NCBI GenBank assembly: GCA_001313365.1
Contig: BBFS01000064.1
Span: forward strand, 1 to 27,318
Source of the DNA: Paenarthrobacter nitroguajacolicus JCM 14115
Lineage (GTDB): Bacteria > Actinomycetota > Actinomycetes > Actinomycetales > Micrococcaceae
Direction: 5' to 3'
Length of the DNA stretch: 27,318 bases
Positions 1 to 9,853 of the stretch are shown here, piece by piece. A model generated the notes under the pieces. It was not told the origin of the DNA, ran no database searches, and saw only the letters and a program-made list of their open reading frames with translations. Position 1 is the first letter of the stretch; each line of letters starts with the position of its first letter. The position numbers and the translations under genes are program-made.

Positions 1-443
1 GGAGCAGGACGCCCCTGCTCCGCCCAAGCGCTGAGGTCGCCGTGGACGCGGGGCGGGAGGCCGAGGTCGTCGTGGAGTTCGCGGTAGATGTTGGCGAGGC
101 TCCGAGGAATGGGTCGGGTAGGGCGGGAAACGGCGAACGACAACCCGATGGCGTGGCCCGGGGTTGGGTAGGGGTCCTGGCCGAGTATCAACACTTTGAC
201 GTCGGCCAGCGGCTGTTTGAAGGCGCGCAGCAGGTTCTTTGCAGCCGGCAGAACTTGGGCGCCATTGGCCGATTGGCGTGCTACATAGTCCAAGGCTTCA
301 CGGAGCTGGCCTTCAACCGGGCGCAATGCATCGGCCCAATCGGGAGCCACCAGCTCATCCAGCGGCTGTGTGAGCAGGGCGGCGAAACCCGGGTCAGTAG
401 TATCAGCAGGTTCAAGATCAAAGAGTGCATCCTCGCCAGTCAC
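1..443 (-). CDS. ung: Uracil-DNA glycosylase, family 1 (C-terminus outside window)
   Basis: Base-excision repair enzyme that removes uracil from DNA. Seen: on the reverse strand the water-activating motif GQDPYPTPGHAIGLSFAV starts at the complement of about 182, preceded by ADVKVLILG, followed by SRPTRPIPRSLANIYREL and then HGDLSAWAEQG, the order found in family 1 UDGs. The GTG at 443 gives a start MTGEDALFDLEPADTTD that leads without break into the family N-terminus. The gene runs off the left edge, so the HPSP-type leucine-loop region is absent. At about 11-14 one extra G changes AEQGVLL into AEQGRPA; this fits the single-run errors seen elsewhere. The gene diverges from the DUF3263 gene, with about 115 bases between the start codons. 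The family assignment is secure; the start codon is likely. Confidence 0.93.
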   Translation of the reverse strand, partial: MTGEDALFDLEPADTTDPGFAALLTQPLDELVAPDWADALRPVEGQLREALDYVARQSANGAQVLPAAKNLLRAFKQPLADVKVLILGQDPYPTPGHAIGLSFAVSRPTRPIPRSLANIYRELHDDLGLPPRVHGDLSAWAEQGRPA

Positions 444-557
444 CGGGCCATTGTCTCCCGCGCGCCGTACGACTTGCGAATGACACCGTTGTTATTCGCC
501 CGTAACATGGGGGGGTAGGACATTTTCCCCCCCCAACGAGCGTCGAAGGAGTGTGCC

Positions 558-896
558 GTGGCAGAACCAGCACCGGAACCGATGGCGTCGCAGGCAACAG
601 GCTTTGCCCTTGAGGACCTCGCGGCCGAGACCCGCAGTGACTCGCCGCTGAGTGAGCGTGACCAGCAGATGCTGGCGCTGGAGCGGCAATGGTGGAAGTA
701 CGCCGGAGCCAAGGAACAGGCTATCCGCGAGCTGTTCGATCTCTCTGCCACACACTACTACCAGATCCTGAACGCGCTCATAGACACCGAGGATGCGTTG
801 GCCCACGATCCCATGCTCGTCAAGAGACTGCGTAGACTACGTACGTCCCGCCAGCGTGCGAGGACTGCACGTCGCTTGGGGGGGTCCGACGCGTAA
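558..896 (+). CDS. DUF3263 domain protein
   Basis: Small conserved actinobacterial protein of unknown function, 112 residues as read. Seen: the core LSERDQQMLALERQWWKY followed by KEQAIRELFDLSATHYYQ and LNALIDTEDALAHDPMLV is the DUF3263 pattern, a mostly helical segment resembling a helix-turn-helix, then a basic tail rich in Arg (RRLRTSRQRARTARR). The GTG at 558 lies 6 bases after a strong AAGGAG at 546-551, which fixes the start. Near the C-terminus a seven-G run (878-884) encodes Gly-Gly where one Gly would be expected, so one residue may be artefactual. It is followed 49 bases later by the LytR-C-terminal-domain gene in the same orientation, an order I recall as usual in Arthrobacter relatives. 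The basic tail would suit nucleic-acid binding, but that is inference. Confidence 0.85.
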   Translation: MAEPAPEPMASQATGFALEDLAAETRSDSPLSERDQQMLALERQWWKYAGAKEQAIRELFDLSATHYYQILNALIDTEDALAHDPMLVKRLRRLRTSRQRARTARRLGGSDA

Positions 897-945
897 ATCG
901 CCAGGCTGATCTGTCAGCAGCAACCAGCAAGGACACCGCTTCACC

Positions 946-1567
946 ATGACCAAATATGCCAAGGACGAATTCGACCAGGTTCCGCAGAACACGTCCCGCC
1001 AAGGCGTTCACCGCGACGCCCAAGAGACTGCACGCCCCCCCACCTGTGGCCGGTCCTGACCGTTGGGGGGGCGGTGGCCTGGTGCTCGGGATCGTGGCCT
1101 TCCTCATCCTCCCCAACCTTGCTGGTAGCACCCAGCGCTTCGTCCAACACCACGACGCCGGCGCCGCTGCAGACGTCCGCGGCACCGTCCGCTGCTCCCA
1201 CCGAATCCAGCAGTGCGCCGCCCGCTTCCAGCGAACCCAGCAGCGAACCGACGCCTCGGAATCTCCTTCCGCCACTCCGTCTTCGGCTCCCGTGGACAAG
1301 GCCACTCCTGTGGCGGTCTACAACGGCGCCGGGACGGCAGGGTTGGCCGGACGGGTGGCAGGCCTCGTCCAGGGCGACGGTTGGGCGCTGAGCACTGTAG
1401 GAAACTGGGGCGGACTGCCGCAGCAGACGTCCGTGATCTTCTACAACGCTCCGGAGCAGAAGGCCAACGCGGAAGCGCTGGGTACCTTGCTGGGCATCCA
1501 GACGATCGTGGAAACGCCCGAGGTTCAACAGCCGCTGGTGGTTGTGGCCGGGCCCGGCTACCAGTAG
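946..1567 (+). CDS. Membrane-anchored LytR C-terminal domain protein (frameshifted as read)
   Basis: Predicted single-pass membrane protein with an extracytoplasmic LytR_C domain, the domain found at the end of LytR-CpsA-Psr wall-glycopolymer ligases and also in stand-alone proteins such as this. Seen: start MTKYAKDEFDQVPQNTSRQG at 946 after AAGGAC; a hydrophobic segment LVLGIVAFLILPNLAG (about 1080-1125); a Ser/Pro/Thr-rich linker such as TSAAPSAAPTESSSAPPASS; then ATPVAVYNGAGTAGLAGRVA, STVGNWGG and VIFYNAPEQKANAEALGTLL, ending at TAG 1565-1567. The parts lie in different frames. Breaks are needed at the seven-C run at about 1035-1041 (five expected), at the G run near 1065, near 1110-1125 and near 1250. 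About 205 residues after repair. The catalytic LCP domain is absent, so this is not itself an LCP ligase. Confidence 0.8.
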
Positions 1568-1745
1568 GCATTGAGCCCGTTCCTGAGCTGAAATGCCCGA
1601 ACTCGGTTAAGCCTCAATAACAAAAGTGGTGCCCCCCCGCCCCCCCTCCACGGCAGCGCGGCGCTAGTGACAGTGGTTACAGTGGACTAATTCCGGTACG
1701 GAGATCCCGGCTACCGGTCTTGGCTACTGCGAAAGTGTGGGCATC

Positions 1746-1950
1746 ATGGCTTTGGGAACCGTCAAATGGTTCAACGCCGAAAAAGGCTACGGATTCATCA
1801 CTGTGGATGAATCCGGCGACGACGTCTTTGTGCACTGGTCCGCCATCCAGATGGATGGCTTCCGCGCCCTCGAAGAAGGCCAGCGGGTTGAGTTCGAACT
1901 GGGGGGGAGGGCCAGAAGGGTCCGCAAGCCGAAGCGTCCGCGTCGCGTAG
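1746..1950 (+). CDS. Cold-shock protein, CspA family (frameshifted near C-terminus)
   Basis: Small OB-fold single-stranded nucleic-acid binding protein acting as RNA chaperone. Seen: [20 protein letters not shown], with both RNA-binding patches (KWFN..KGYGFI and DVFVHWSAI), then [13 protein letters not shown]. The normal ending is recovered only by shortening the seven-G run at 1891-1897 to five, giving [12 protein letters not shown], and by restoring one base near 1938, giving VRVA and a stop at 1948-1950. That makes a protein of about 67 residues, the normal Csp length. The internal ATG at 1746 is chosen because MALGTVKWF is the usual actinobacterial N-terminus. Upstream of it lie about 180 bases after the LytR_C gene; a GTGACA at 1667-1672 could be a -35 element, but I cannot pair it convincingly with a -10. 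Confidence 0.88.
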
Positions 1951-2029
1951 TTCGATCGCGGCGTCTACGCCCATTCCTGTCAGCCCATGGCTGAAAGCCC
2001 TTTGTTTATAGAGCAAAGTGGCATCTCTG

Positions 2030-2056
2030 CTTGCACTCTCCCCGGTCGAGTGCTAA
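2030..2056 (+). promoter_or_regulatory. CIRCE operator 1 (HrcA site) upstream of groEL
   Basis: Inverted repeat CTTGCACTC, nine-base spacer, GAGTGCTAA. The right arm is a perfect match to the CIRCE consensus (TTAGCACTC-N9-GAGTGCTAA) and the left arm keeps GCACTC. CIRCE is bound by the heat-shock repressor HrcA; the hrcA gene is not in this window. Confidence 0.9.
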
Positions 2057-2064
2057 TTATTGAT

Positions 2065-3905
<1,841 letters not shown>

Positions 3906-3960
3906 GCCACCCGGCTGTAGCAATACAGCGCCCGGCATCACGCTGAACAGCATTACGACG

Positions 3961-3998
3961 CGGCCCTCACCATTTTGGTGGGGGCCGCCGTTTTGTTC
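3961..3998 (+). terminator. Rho-independent terminator of groEL
   Basis: Stem CGGCCCTCACC / GGTGGGGGCCG (one T:G pair) around an ATTTT loop, followed by CCGTTTTGTT, 55 bases after the groEL stop codon. Confidence 0.85.
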
Positions 3999-4143
3999 CC
4001 TCGTCAAAGCTGTACGTCAGGGCTGCATACCCAAGTAGGTAGCAGATGATGCCCTTTTGAGCCTCATAACGGCCTGTACTGCGACTCAGTTGGGTGCTAT
4101 CACGGTTTTAGTGTCGGTGTGGTCTGGCAGGATTAACCCCCCC

Positions 4144-5191
4144 ATGACGATTATTGCTGCCGCCGATGGGTCCGCCCTCGGTAATCCTGGGCCGGCCGGT
4201 TGGGCCTGGTATGTTGACGACTCCTGTTGGCGAGCAGGAGGTTGGCCGCACGGTACCAACAACCAAGGCGAACTGATGGCCGTCCTTGACCTGTTTCGGT
4301 CGACGGCCCACGTACCACAAGAAGAATTGCTGATCCTTTGCGACAGTCAGTACGTCATCAACTGCATCACCAAGTGGATGCCGGGCTGGAAGCGGAAGGG
4401 CTGGCGGAAGGCCGACGGCAAGCCCGTGCTGAATGTGGACCTTCTCAAGGACATCGACCAAGCGATCGTCGGCCGAAAATACACCTTCGAATGGGTTAAG
4501 GGCCACGCTGGTCACGACCTCAACGAAGCCGCCGATGAGCGCGCACGCGCTGTTGCCACGGCCTACCAGCAGGGCGTAGCGCACCGTGCTGGCCCCCCCG
4601 GGTTCCGGGTGCGCAGGAACAGCTTGGATCTCAGCCGCAAACGGAAGCCCGCGCAGCACAAACCCGTTCCTCCGAGCCGGTCCCTGCAAGCGCTGCCGCC
4701 GGCGTCTCGTCGGCAAGCGCTGGTTCCGCACCCGCCAAGGTTGACCGCAGCTCCCGTCCGCACTTTGAGCCCACGCTCTTTGGTGAGTCCGGCATCTTTG
4801 GCCAAGCCGATCTCTTCAGCGAATTGGAAGATGACGCGTCGGCGCAGCAACTGTCAGCTGAGGACACAGTTCTGGCGTTGGAACGGGAACTGCTGAGGCC
4901 GGACGTGAGGGCGGACATCGGCAGGATCGGTGTTCTGCTCCACCCTGACTTCGCGGAGATCGGTAGCTCGGGCAGGTTTTGGACACGGGACGCATGATGA
5001 TGGCGCTGGAAGAGGACCCCGGTGAACCGACGGAACTTGAACTGCTCAGCGCAGACAGGCTCAGCGACAACACCATCCTGCTGAACTACCGTAGTTTCGC
5101 GCACACAGGCTCGGCGCTCCGCAGTTCCGTCTGGATGCTCGACCGCGGTCAATGGCGGCTGCGTTTCCACCAAGGGACTGTCGAGAAATAG
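4144..5191 (+). CDS. Ribonuclease HI with C-terminal DUF4440/NTF2-like domain (frameshifted)
   Basis: Hydrolyses the RNA strand of RNA-DNA hybrids. Seen: the RNase H fold with all four acidic residues, Asp8 in AAADGSALGNPGPAGW, Glu43 in TNNQGELMAV, Asp67 in ILCDSQYVI and Asp131 in DLNEAADERAR, plus His124 in VKGHAGH. A Pro/Ala/Ser linker follows, then a second domain with ALERELLRPDVRADIG, LLHPDFAEIGSSGRFW, NTILLNYRSFAHTG and SVWMLDRGQWRLRFHQGT, the pattern of DUF4440 (SnoaL/NTF2-like). The linker is reached only by shortening the seven-C run at 4593-4599 to five, and the last part by restoring one base near 4993. About 348 residues after repair. No clear Shine-Dalgarno directly precedes the ATG; AGGA lies about 12 bases upstream. 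The role of the second domain is unknown. The RNase H call is firm; the fusion depends on the frame repairs. Confidence 0.88.
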
Positions 5192-5195
5192 CCCC

Positions 5196-5255
5196 CCCGA
5201 GAACTAACCCCCCCGGGAACCTAAGCCCGAGAACTAACCCCCCCGGAAACCTAAG
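5196..5255. repeat. Tandem 30-bp repeat, two copies plus a partial third
   Basis: Unit beginning CCCGAGAACTAACC and ending AACCTAAG, copies at 5196-5225 and 5226-5255, differing at one base; a degenerate start of a third copy follows (CCCGGAGATAAATCCC). It lies in the convergent gap after the RNase H gene. Both units contain a seven-C run whose true length is doubtful. The rest of the gap to 5360 holds GC-rich sequence with no gene I can support. Confidence 0.75.
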
Positions 5256-5360
5256 CCCGGAGATAAATCCCTCATGACCTGCGAGGCGGCTGCACAGGGG
5301 GGAAGACAGCCAGCCCCCCGCAGGAGTTCATGGGTGAGGGAGGGCCGGGGGCGGGGGCAG

Positions 5361-5653
5361 CTAGTACGTGAAGCGCTGGGTGTTTCCTTGTTCCACTTCC
5401 AGATAGCTCGTGGCAGCTGAGGACAAGGCAATGTTGATGGAAGCCAAGGAAGCCTCGACCTTGCTTTGCGTCAGCGACCACTCCAGGACAAGCGCCTGGA
5501 AATTCGTGGCAGCTGTTCCCCCCCGCCAGGTCGCCTCAAGTTCCTCCAGGCCACGCCGCATGGTCTGCACATCGGACTGATGCGATCAACAGTTCCTTTG
5601 ACGTTGGCTGATTTGAGCTGGAGCAATTCGGTATCGACGGAGATGACGCTCAT
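5361..5653 (-). CDS. WXG100 (ESAT-6-like) family protein (frameshifted)
   Basis: Small helical-hairpin protein of the family secreted by type VII (ESX-like) systems. Seen: start MSVISVDTELLQLKSANVKG, a first helix ending in GTVDRI, then TMRRGLEELEATWRGG with the Trp-x-Gly turn, and a second helix TAATNFQALVLEWSLTQSKV, ending VEQGNTQRFTY. About 97 residues, the usual length of the family. One frame change is needed near 5575-5585 (between VDRI and SDVQTM). Trp-Arg-Gly sits in the centre, as expected. No FtsK/EccC ATPase, EccD or second WXG100 gene is nearby, so it is an orphan; the lysE-type and two-component genes upstream do not explain it. I see no C-terminal YxxxD/E export motif, as this ends TQRFTY. 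The start at 5653 is the first ATG of the matching frame. Confidence 0.82.
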
Positions 5654-5795
5654 GGGTGGTGCCTTTCGACGAAGAGGTTCCGCGGTTTGCGGCGGGGGGG
5701 ATGCGTGGCTACAACATCGAGCTAGGCAGCCTCCCGCAGCCGCAAAATGGGTGTTCGTCGCTATGTGGATAAAGGCGTTAGTTGGATAAGGCGCG

Positions 5796-7298
5796 TTAGG
5801 TGGACAGGAGCTCGGCCGATTCCTCGTGGAACGGAAGGCTGACCACCAACGTGGCACCGCCGCCGTCGGTGTCCGCCACTTGGACCGTACCGCCATGGGA
5901 ACCGACGATCGCGGCAACAATCGCCAGACCGAGGCCGCTGCCGCCTGTCTCGCGTGTCCGCGAGGTGTCAGCACGGTAGAAGCGCTCGAAGATCTTGTTG
6001 GTTTCAGATTCCGGAATGCCCTGCCCGTGATCGCGGATTTCGATGACGGAAACTGAACCGCTGGGGGTGTCACGAACACCGACGGCCAGTTCTATGGGGC
6101 TTCCCTCTGGCGTGTACCGCAGCGCATTTCCCACGAGGTTCCCGATGACCTGCCGAAGTTTGGCTTCGTCACCTTGGACCGGCGCGGCAGTGGGGGGGCG
6201 GCGCCGTCGAGCCCGGTGAGCGTGATACTCCGGTCTCCGGATGAGGCCTTGGTGTCAACCACGGCATCGTGTGCAAGGAGCTGCAGGTCCACAGGCTTGA
6301 GCTGAAGCGGACGCTGTTCATCAAGGCGGGCCAGCATCAACAGGTCTTCCACCATGGAGCCCATGCGCTTGGCTTCGCTTTCGATCCGGCCCATCGCCAT
6401 CGCCACATCCTCTTTGGTTGCCAAGCCCCGTGACGGTATAGCTCAGAGAAGCCCCGGATGGTCACCAAGGGCGTTCGCAGCTCGTGGGAGGCGTCCGCTG
6501 CGAAGCGGCGCATGCGCTTCGGAAGCGGCGCGGGCAGCAAAGGAAGCCTCGATGTGGGCAAGCATGGCATTAAGGGAACCGCCCAGGCGGCCAACCTCGG
6601 TGTGGGGGGGATTGTCCACTTCCACGCGGCGGGACAGGTCACCGGCCGCGATGGCCGCAGCTGTCTTTTCCACCTTGGCGAGGGGGGACGGAAGGAGCGG
6701 GCAACAGTCCAGGTGGCGATGAAGAACGCCAACACGAGCGTCAATAGGCCGACGCTACAACTACCAGGACAGCGTGCTCCATCACTTTGTCCACGGGAGT
6801 GAGCGGCAGCCCGATGATCATGACGCCGTTCTGGCCACCATCGGATCTGACGCCAATGGCCACCACCCGCCAGTTTGTACCGGCCGTGCCCTTGACCTGG
6901 AAGGGGGGGGAGTTGCCGCGGAGCTTCGCTTCAGCGGGGGTGATGTTGGCGATTGCGGGACGATCACTTTGGCTGCCCGCGTAGGGATAAGGTGCGAAGC
7001 CTGGCACGTACAACGTCAGCGAGTAGTCTGTGGGCACGGCGGATTCGGTGGGAGCCTCCGGGTTCGGCTGGGCTGGCTCGTCAGTCGCCGGGTTGGGTGG
7101 GGCCAGCTTGTCGAAGGACTGCTGGTCCAGTGCCAAAGCAACGGCGGCCTTGAGTTTGTCGTCCACCTGGCCCTGCAGGTAACTCTTGACGAGCGTCAGC
7201 GTTCCCGCGCCCGTGGCCGCCAGGGCAAGCAGGAGCAGGCCCATGATGATGGCGACGAGCTGCGACCTCAGGGACGCCGATTTCCAGCGAAGCAGCAA
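5796..7298 (-). CDS. Two-component sensor histidine kinase (frameshifted)
   Basis: Membrane sensor kinase that phosphorylates the adjoining response regulator. Seen in order: start LLRWKSASLRSQL; membrane segment VAIIMGLLLLALAATGAG; an extracytoplasmic stretch rich in Pro/Glu with LTLYVPGFAPYPYAG; a second membrane segment with LTLVLAFFIATWTVARS; HAMP (AAAIAAGDLSRRVEVDN); HisKA with the phospho-acceptor His in ADASHELRTPLVTIRG; the N box NALRYTPEGSP; and the ATP lid DHGQGIPE, FERFYRADTSR and GSGLGLAIVAAIVGSHGG. About 500 residues. Frame changes are needed near 6745, at the six-G run 6682-6687 (four expected), near 6520, near 6435 and at the seven-G run 6192-6198 (five expected). The TTG start lies only three bases past the regulator's stop, so the two are translationally coupled. 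Closest known layout: TcrY/PrrB-type OmpR-family kinases. Confidence 0.92.
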
Positions 7299-7301
7299 GG
7301 G

Positions 7302-8030
7302 TCAGCGCTTCTCTGCCGTTCGCAGCACGTAGCCTACGCCGCGCTTGGTCTGAATGAGGGCCGCAGCATCCGGATCGATGTCCACTTTGCGTCGCAGGTA
7401 GGAGATGTAGGACTCCACGATCGAGGCGTCGCCGTTGAAGTCGTACTCCCAGACGTGGTCCAGTATCTGGGCCTTGGAAAGTACACGGTTGGGGGGGTTC
7501 AGCATGAGGTAGCGCAGGAGCTTGAACTCGGTGGGGGGGGACAGCTCGATCACGGTGCCACCCCGGCGGACCTCATGGGCGTCGTCGTCGAGTTCAAGAT
7601 CGTCAACCCGGATAACGGCGTCGTCGTCCTCCAACGGTTGCGTGCGGCGGAGGACTGCGCGAATGCGGGCCACCACTTCGTCCAGGCTGAAGGGCTTGGT
7701 GACGTAGTCGTCGCCGCCCACAGTGAGGCCCGTGACTTTATCCTCGGTGTCGTCCTTCGCTGTGAGGAACAGGACGGGGGGGAAGTGCTTGCCGGCAGCG
7801 CGGAGGCGCCGGGTCACCGTGAAGCCATCCATGTCCGGCAACATGACGTCCAGGACTGCCAGATCCGGAGAGTGGAGATCGGCCGCGGCGAGGGCTTCGC
7901 GACCATTGGCGGCCGCGACGACCTCGAAGCCTGCAAAACGCAGCGACGTGGACAGCAGCTCGCGGATGTTGGGCTCGTCGTCGACAACAAGAAGCTTGGC
8001 TTCGGGACCGTTCTTTTTCATGACATCCAT
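7302..8030 (-). CDS. OmpR-family response regulator
   Basis: DNA-binding regulator partnered with the kinase just downstream. Seen: receiver domain with the acidic pocket LLVVDDEPNIREL, phospho-acceptor Asp in DLAVLDVMLPDMDGF, Thr in LFLTAKDD and Lys in YVTKPFSLDEV; then a winged-helix effector domain with EFKLLRYLMLN, RVLSKAQILDHVWEYDF, YISYLRRKVD and TKRGVGYVLR. 242 residues as read. Three spots carry an extra proline from overlong runs: 7776-7782 (Phe-Pro-Pro-Val), 7533-7540 (Ser-Pro-Pro-Thr) and 7491-7497 (Asn-Pro-Pro-Asn). Each is +3, so the frame survives; the natural protein is probably 239 residues. The start at 8030 uses a GGGAG that lies inside a perfect palindrome; an alternative start is the Met at 8021. 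Resembles mycobacterial TcrX. Confidence 0.95.
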   Translation of the reverse strand: MDVMKKNGPEAKLLVVDDEPNIRELLSTSLRFAGFEVVAAANGREALAAADLHSPDLAVLDVMLPDMDGFTVTRRLRAAGKHFPPVLFLTAKDDTEDKVTGLTVGGDDYVTKPFSLDEVVARIRAVLRRTQPLEDDDAVIRVDDLELDDDAHEVRRGGTVIELSPPTEFKLLRYLMLNPPNRVLSKAQILDHVWEYDFNGDASIVESYISYLRRKVDIDPDAAALIQTKRGVGYVLRTAEKR

Positions 8031-8034
8031 GATG

Positions 8035-8051
8035 CTCCCAGAATCTGGGAG
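8035..8051. promoter_or_regulatory. 17-bp perfect palindrome over the ribosome-binding site of the response regulator
   Basis: CTCCCAGA-A-TCTGGGAG, eight-base arms around one base. Read on the reverse strand the second arm supplies the GGGAG Shine-Dalgarno four bases before the ATG at 8030. It could be an operator, perhaps for autoregulation, or an RNA hairpin masking the ribosome-binding site. It also lies 41 bases beyond the exporter's stop codon. Confidence 0.65.
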
Positions 8052-8091
8052 TTCACTGGATGCTGCATGTGAGCGGACTGCGTGGCTGCGT

Positions 8092-8749
8092 CTAGTTAAC
8101 TTGTCCGGGTTCAGGCCCCCCCAGTGCTAGCCCGGTTCCCAGCGCCACCATGGTCACTGCGATGCCGCCATCCAGGAATCGCCAAGACAGTGGCCGGGCG
8201 AAGAAGCCGTGGAGGTAGCGTGCCCCCCCGAATCCAAGGGAGGCGAACCATATGATGCTGCCCAGCATGGCCCCCCCGGCACCGAACCACCATTGCAGTT
8301 GAGCTCCTTGAGCGCTGGCTATCGAGCCAGGAGGGCTATGTCCAGGTAGACGTGCGGGTTGAGCCATGTCAGTGCCAGCACGGTGGTAACGGCGGCAGCG
8401 AGACTGCGCTTTGCGCCGTCGTGGGCCGGCCCTTCACTTTTCAGTGATTGCGGGCGCAACGCCCGGCGGGCGGCCATGACGCCGTACGTCACCAGGAAGG
8501 CTGCCCCCCCACATAGCGAAGAACGACGACGGCGTCCGGAGCTGCCGTAATGAGGGCGCCGGTGCCAAGGACTCCGGCAGCGATAAGGACGGCGTCGCTT
8601 AACGCGCACACTGCCACGACAGGGACGATGTGCTCGCCGCGGATTCCCTGCCTGAGTACGAAAGCGTTCTGGGCTCCGATGGCGACGATGAGGGCGAGTC
8701 CGGTGGCCATGCCCAGGCCTGCGGAGTGGAAGAAATCAGTAAGGTTCAC
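8092..8749 (-). CDS. LysE/ArgO-family amino-acid exporter (frameshifted)
   Basis: Membrane exporter of basic amino acids (lysine/arginine type). Seen: GTG start [20 protein letters not shown] leading to the family hallmark [46 protein letters not shown]; the conserved [31 protein letters not shown]; and [19 protein letters not shown]. Six hydrophobic segments can be followed. About 217 residues after repair. The C/G runs near 8504-8510 and 8271-8277 break frame; runs at 8114-8120 and 8222-8228 are also overlong. It diverges from a LysG/ArgP-type LysR regulator, the classic arrangement for lysE. The exact substrate cannot be read from sequence alone. Confidence 0.92.
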
Positions 8750-8773
8750 CCTTGGAAATTACGTTCATCCCCC

Positions 8774-8792
8774 TCTTTAGACCAGCTAAAGA
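8774..8792. promoter_or_regulatory. Inverted repeat TCTTTAG-N5-CTAAAGA in the lysE-lysG intergenic region
   Basis: Seven-base perfect arms with an ACCAG spacer, in the 60-base gap between the divergent start codons. It contains the T-N11-A core expected for LysR-family binding sites. Inference: operator for the LysG/ArgP-type regulator. Confidence 0.5.
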
Positions 8793-8803
8793 TTCTCACG
8801 CAA

Positions 8804-8820
8804 CATAAGATGATCTTATG
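8804..8820. promoter_or_regulatory. 17-bp perfect palindrome at the lysG start codon
   Basis: CATAAGAT-G-ATCTTATG, eight-base arms around one base. The presumed start ATG at 8810-8812 lies inside it. It could be an operator that blocks transcription of the regulator, or an RNA hairpin at the translation start. Confidence 0.55.
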
Positions 8821-9767
8821 CCCCCACTTTCCCTCCGAGCAGTTGCTGACCTTCGCTACCGTCCTTTCCGAGGGCACGCTGGACGCTGCTGCGCGCTTGC
8901 TTCACATCACGCCGTCGGCCGTCTCCCAACGGCTGAAGGCGCTCGAGCAGTCGACTGGCAGCGTGCTGTTGCAACGCAGCAACCCTGCCAAAGCCACTGA
9001 AGCAGGCGAGGTTGTGCTGCGTCTTGCGCGGCAGGTGGCACAACTCGAAGCTGACGCCGGGCGGGAACTGGGCTTGGGCACCGACGGGGCGCAGTTGGCC
9101 GTGCCGATCGTGGTCAACGCGGATTCGCTGGCGGTGTGGTTCCTCCAAGCGTTGGCCAAGGTTCCCGCAGACCTCAACGTCACCTTCGACCTTCACCGGG
9201 ACGACGAACAACACTCCACTTCGTTGCTGCGCTCAGGGACGGTCATGGCTGCCGTCACCGCCACGCCAGAGCCTGTGCAGGGGTGCCGGGTGGAGAGCCT
9301 CGGGGTGATGCGGTACCGCGCGGTTGCGGCACCGCATTTTGTGGACCGTTGGTTCCCGGAATTGGGGGGGGAGGGACTGGACTCGGGAAGCGGCTTGACC
9401 GGTGCCGCGCTCAATGCCGCCACCACCGTGGACTTCGACCGCAAGGACACATACCAGTGGGCCTTTGTGCAGTCGGCATTCAAGGCTGAGGGTATGCCGC
9501 TTCCGGAACGGAAAGGACCGCGTCATTACGTCCCGGCTTCCCAGGACTTCGGCGATGCCATCCGTTTGGGACTCGGCTGGGGGGGGCTAATCCCGGAAGT
9601 TCAATGCGGACCGGAAATCGCCGACGGCAGGCTGATCGAGCTCGCCCCCCGACCATCCCATCGATGTGCCGCTCTACTGGCAACGCTGGCGAACGGCGTC
9701 CCGTGTGCTTGATGTGCTCAGCGAAATCGTCCGTGACGTTTCAGCGCTGTATCTGCGGAAACCCTGA
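8810..9767 (+). CDS. LysR-family regulator, LysG/ArgP type
   Basis: Transcription activator that senses basic amino acids and controls the divergent exporter. Seen: the N-terminal winged helix with EQLLTFATVLSEGTLDAAAR and the recognition helix HITPSAVSQRLKALEQSTGS, LLQRSNPAKATEAGEVVLR, then the effector domain with LAVPIVVNADSLAVWFLQAL, FDLHRDDEQHSTSLLRSG, VMRYRAVAAPHFVDRWFP and DFGDAIRLGLGWG. The end IDVPLYWQRWRTASRVLD is reached after reducing the six-C run near 9645-9650 to five; the eight-G runs near 9364-9371 and 9579-9586 probably add one glycine each. About 317 residues, the family norm. The ATG at 8810 is preferred because it is in frame and near the domain start, but no clear Shine-Dalgarno precedes it. 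Two dyads lie immediately upstream. Confidence 0.92.
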
Positions 9768-9853
9768 AGCGGTGGAAGTCTTGTGTGGTCGGAATCCGAA
9801 CACGCCCACGGATGCTTCTAAAAATGTCAGTGCCCCCGCTCCACACTTTAAAC

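Noticed and set aside
946..1567. LytR-CpsA-Psr ligase
   Set aside because: Only the LytR C-terminal domain is present after a membrane segment and linker; the catalytic LCP domain is missing and the gene is too short.
5196..5255. CRISPR array
   Set aside because: Only two full units, directly adjacent with no spacers, and no cas genes.
6682..6687. Programmed ribosomal frameshift in the histidine kinase
   Set aside because: The same gene needs four or five frame changes, including sites outside runs, and neighbouring genes show the same pattern. No slippery site with a downstream structure is needed to explain it.
6774..8072. Long open frame on the forward strand over the kinase and regulator
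   Set aside because: It has no recognisable domain and mirrors the conserved reverse-strand genes, which show clear two-component motifs.
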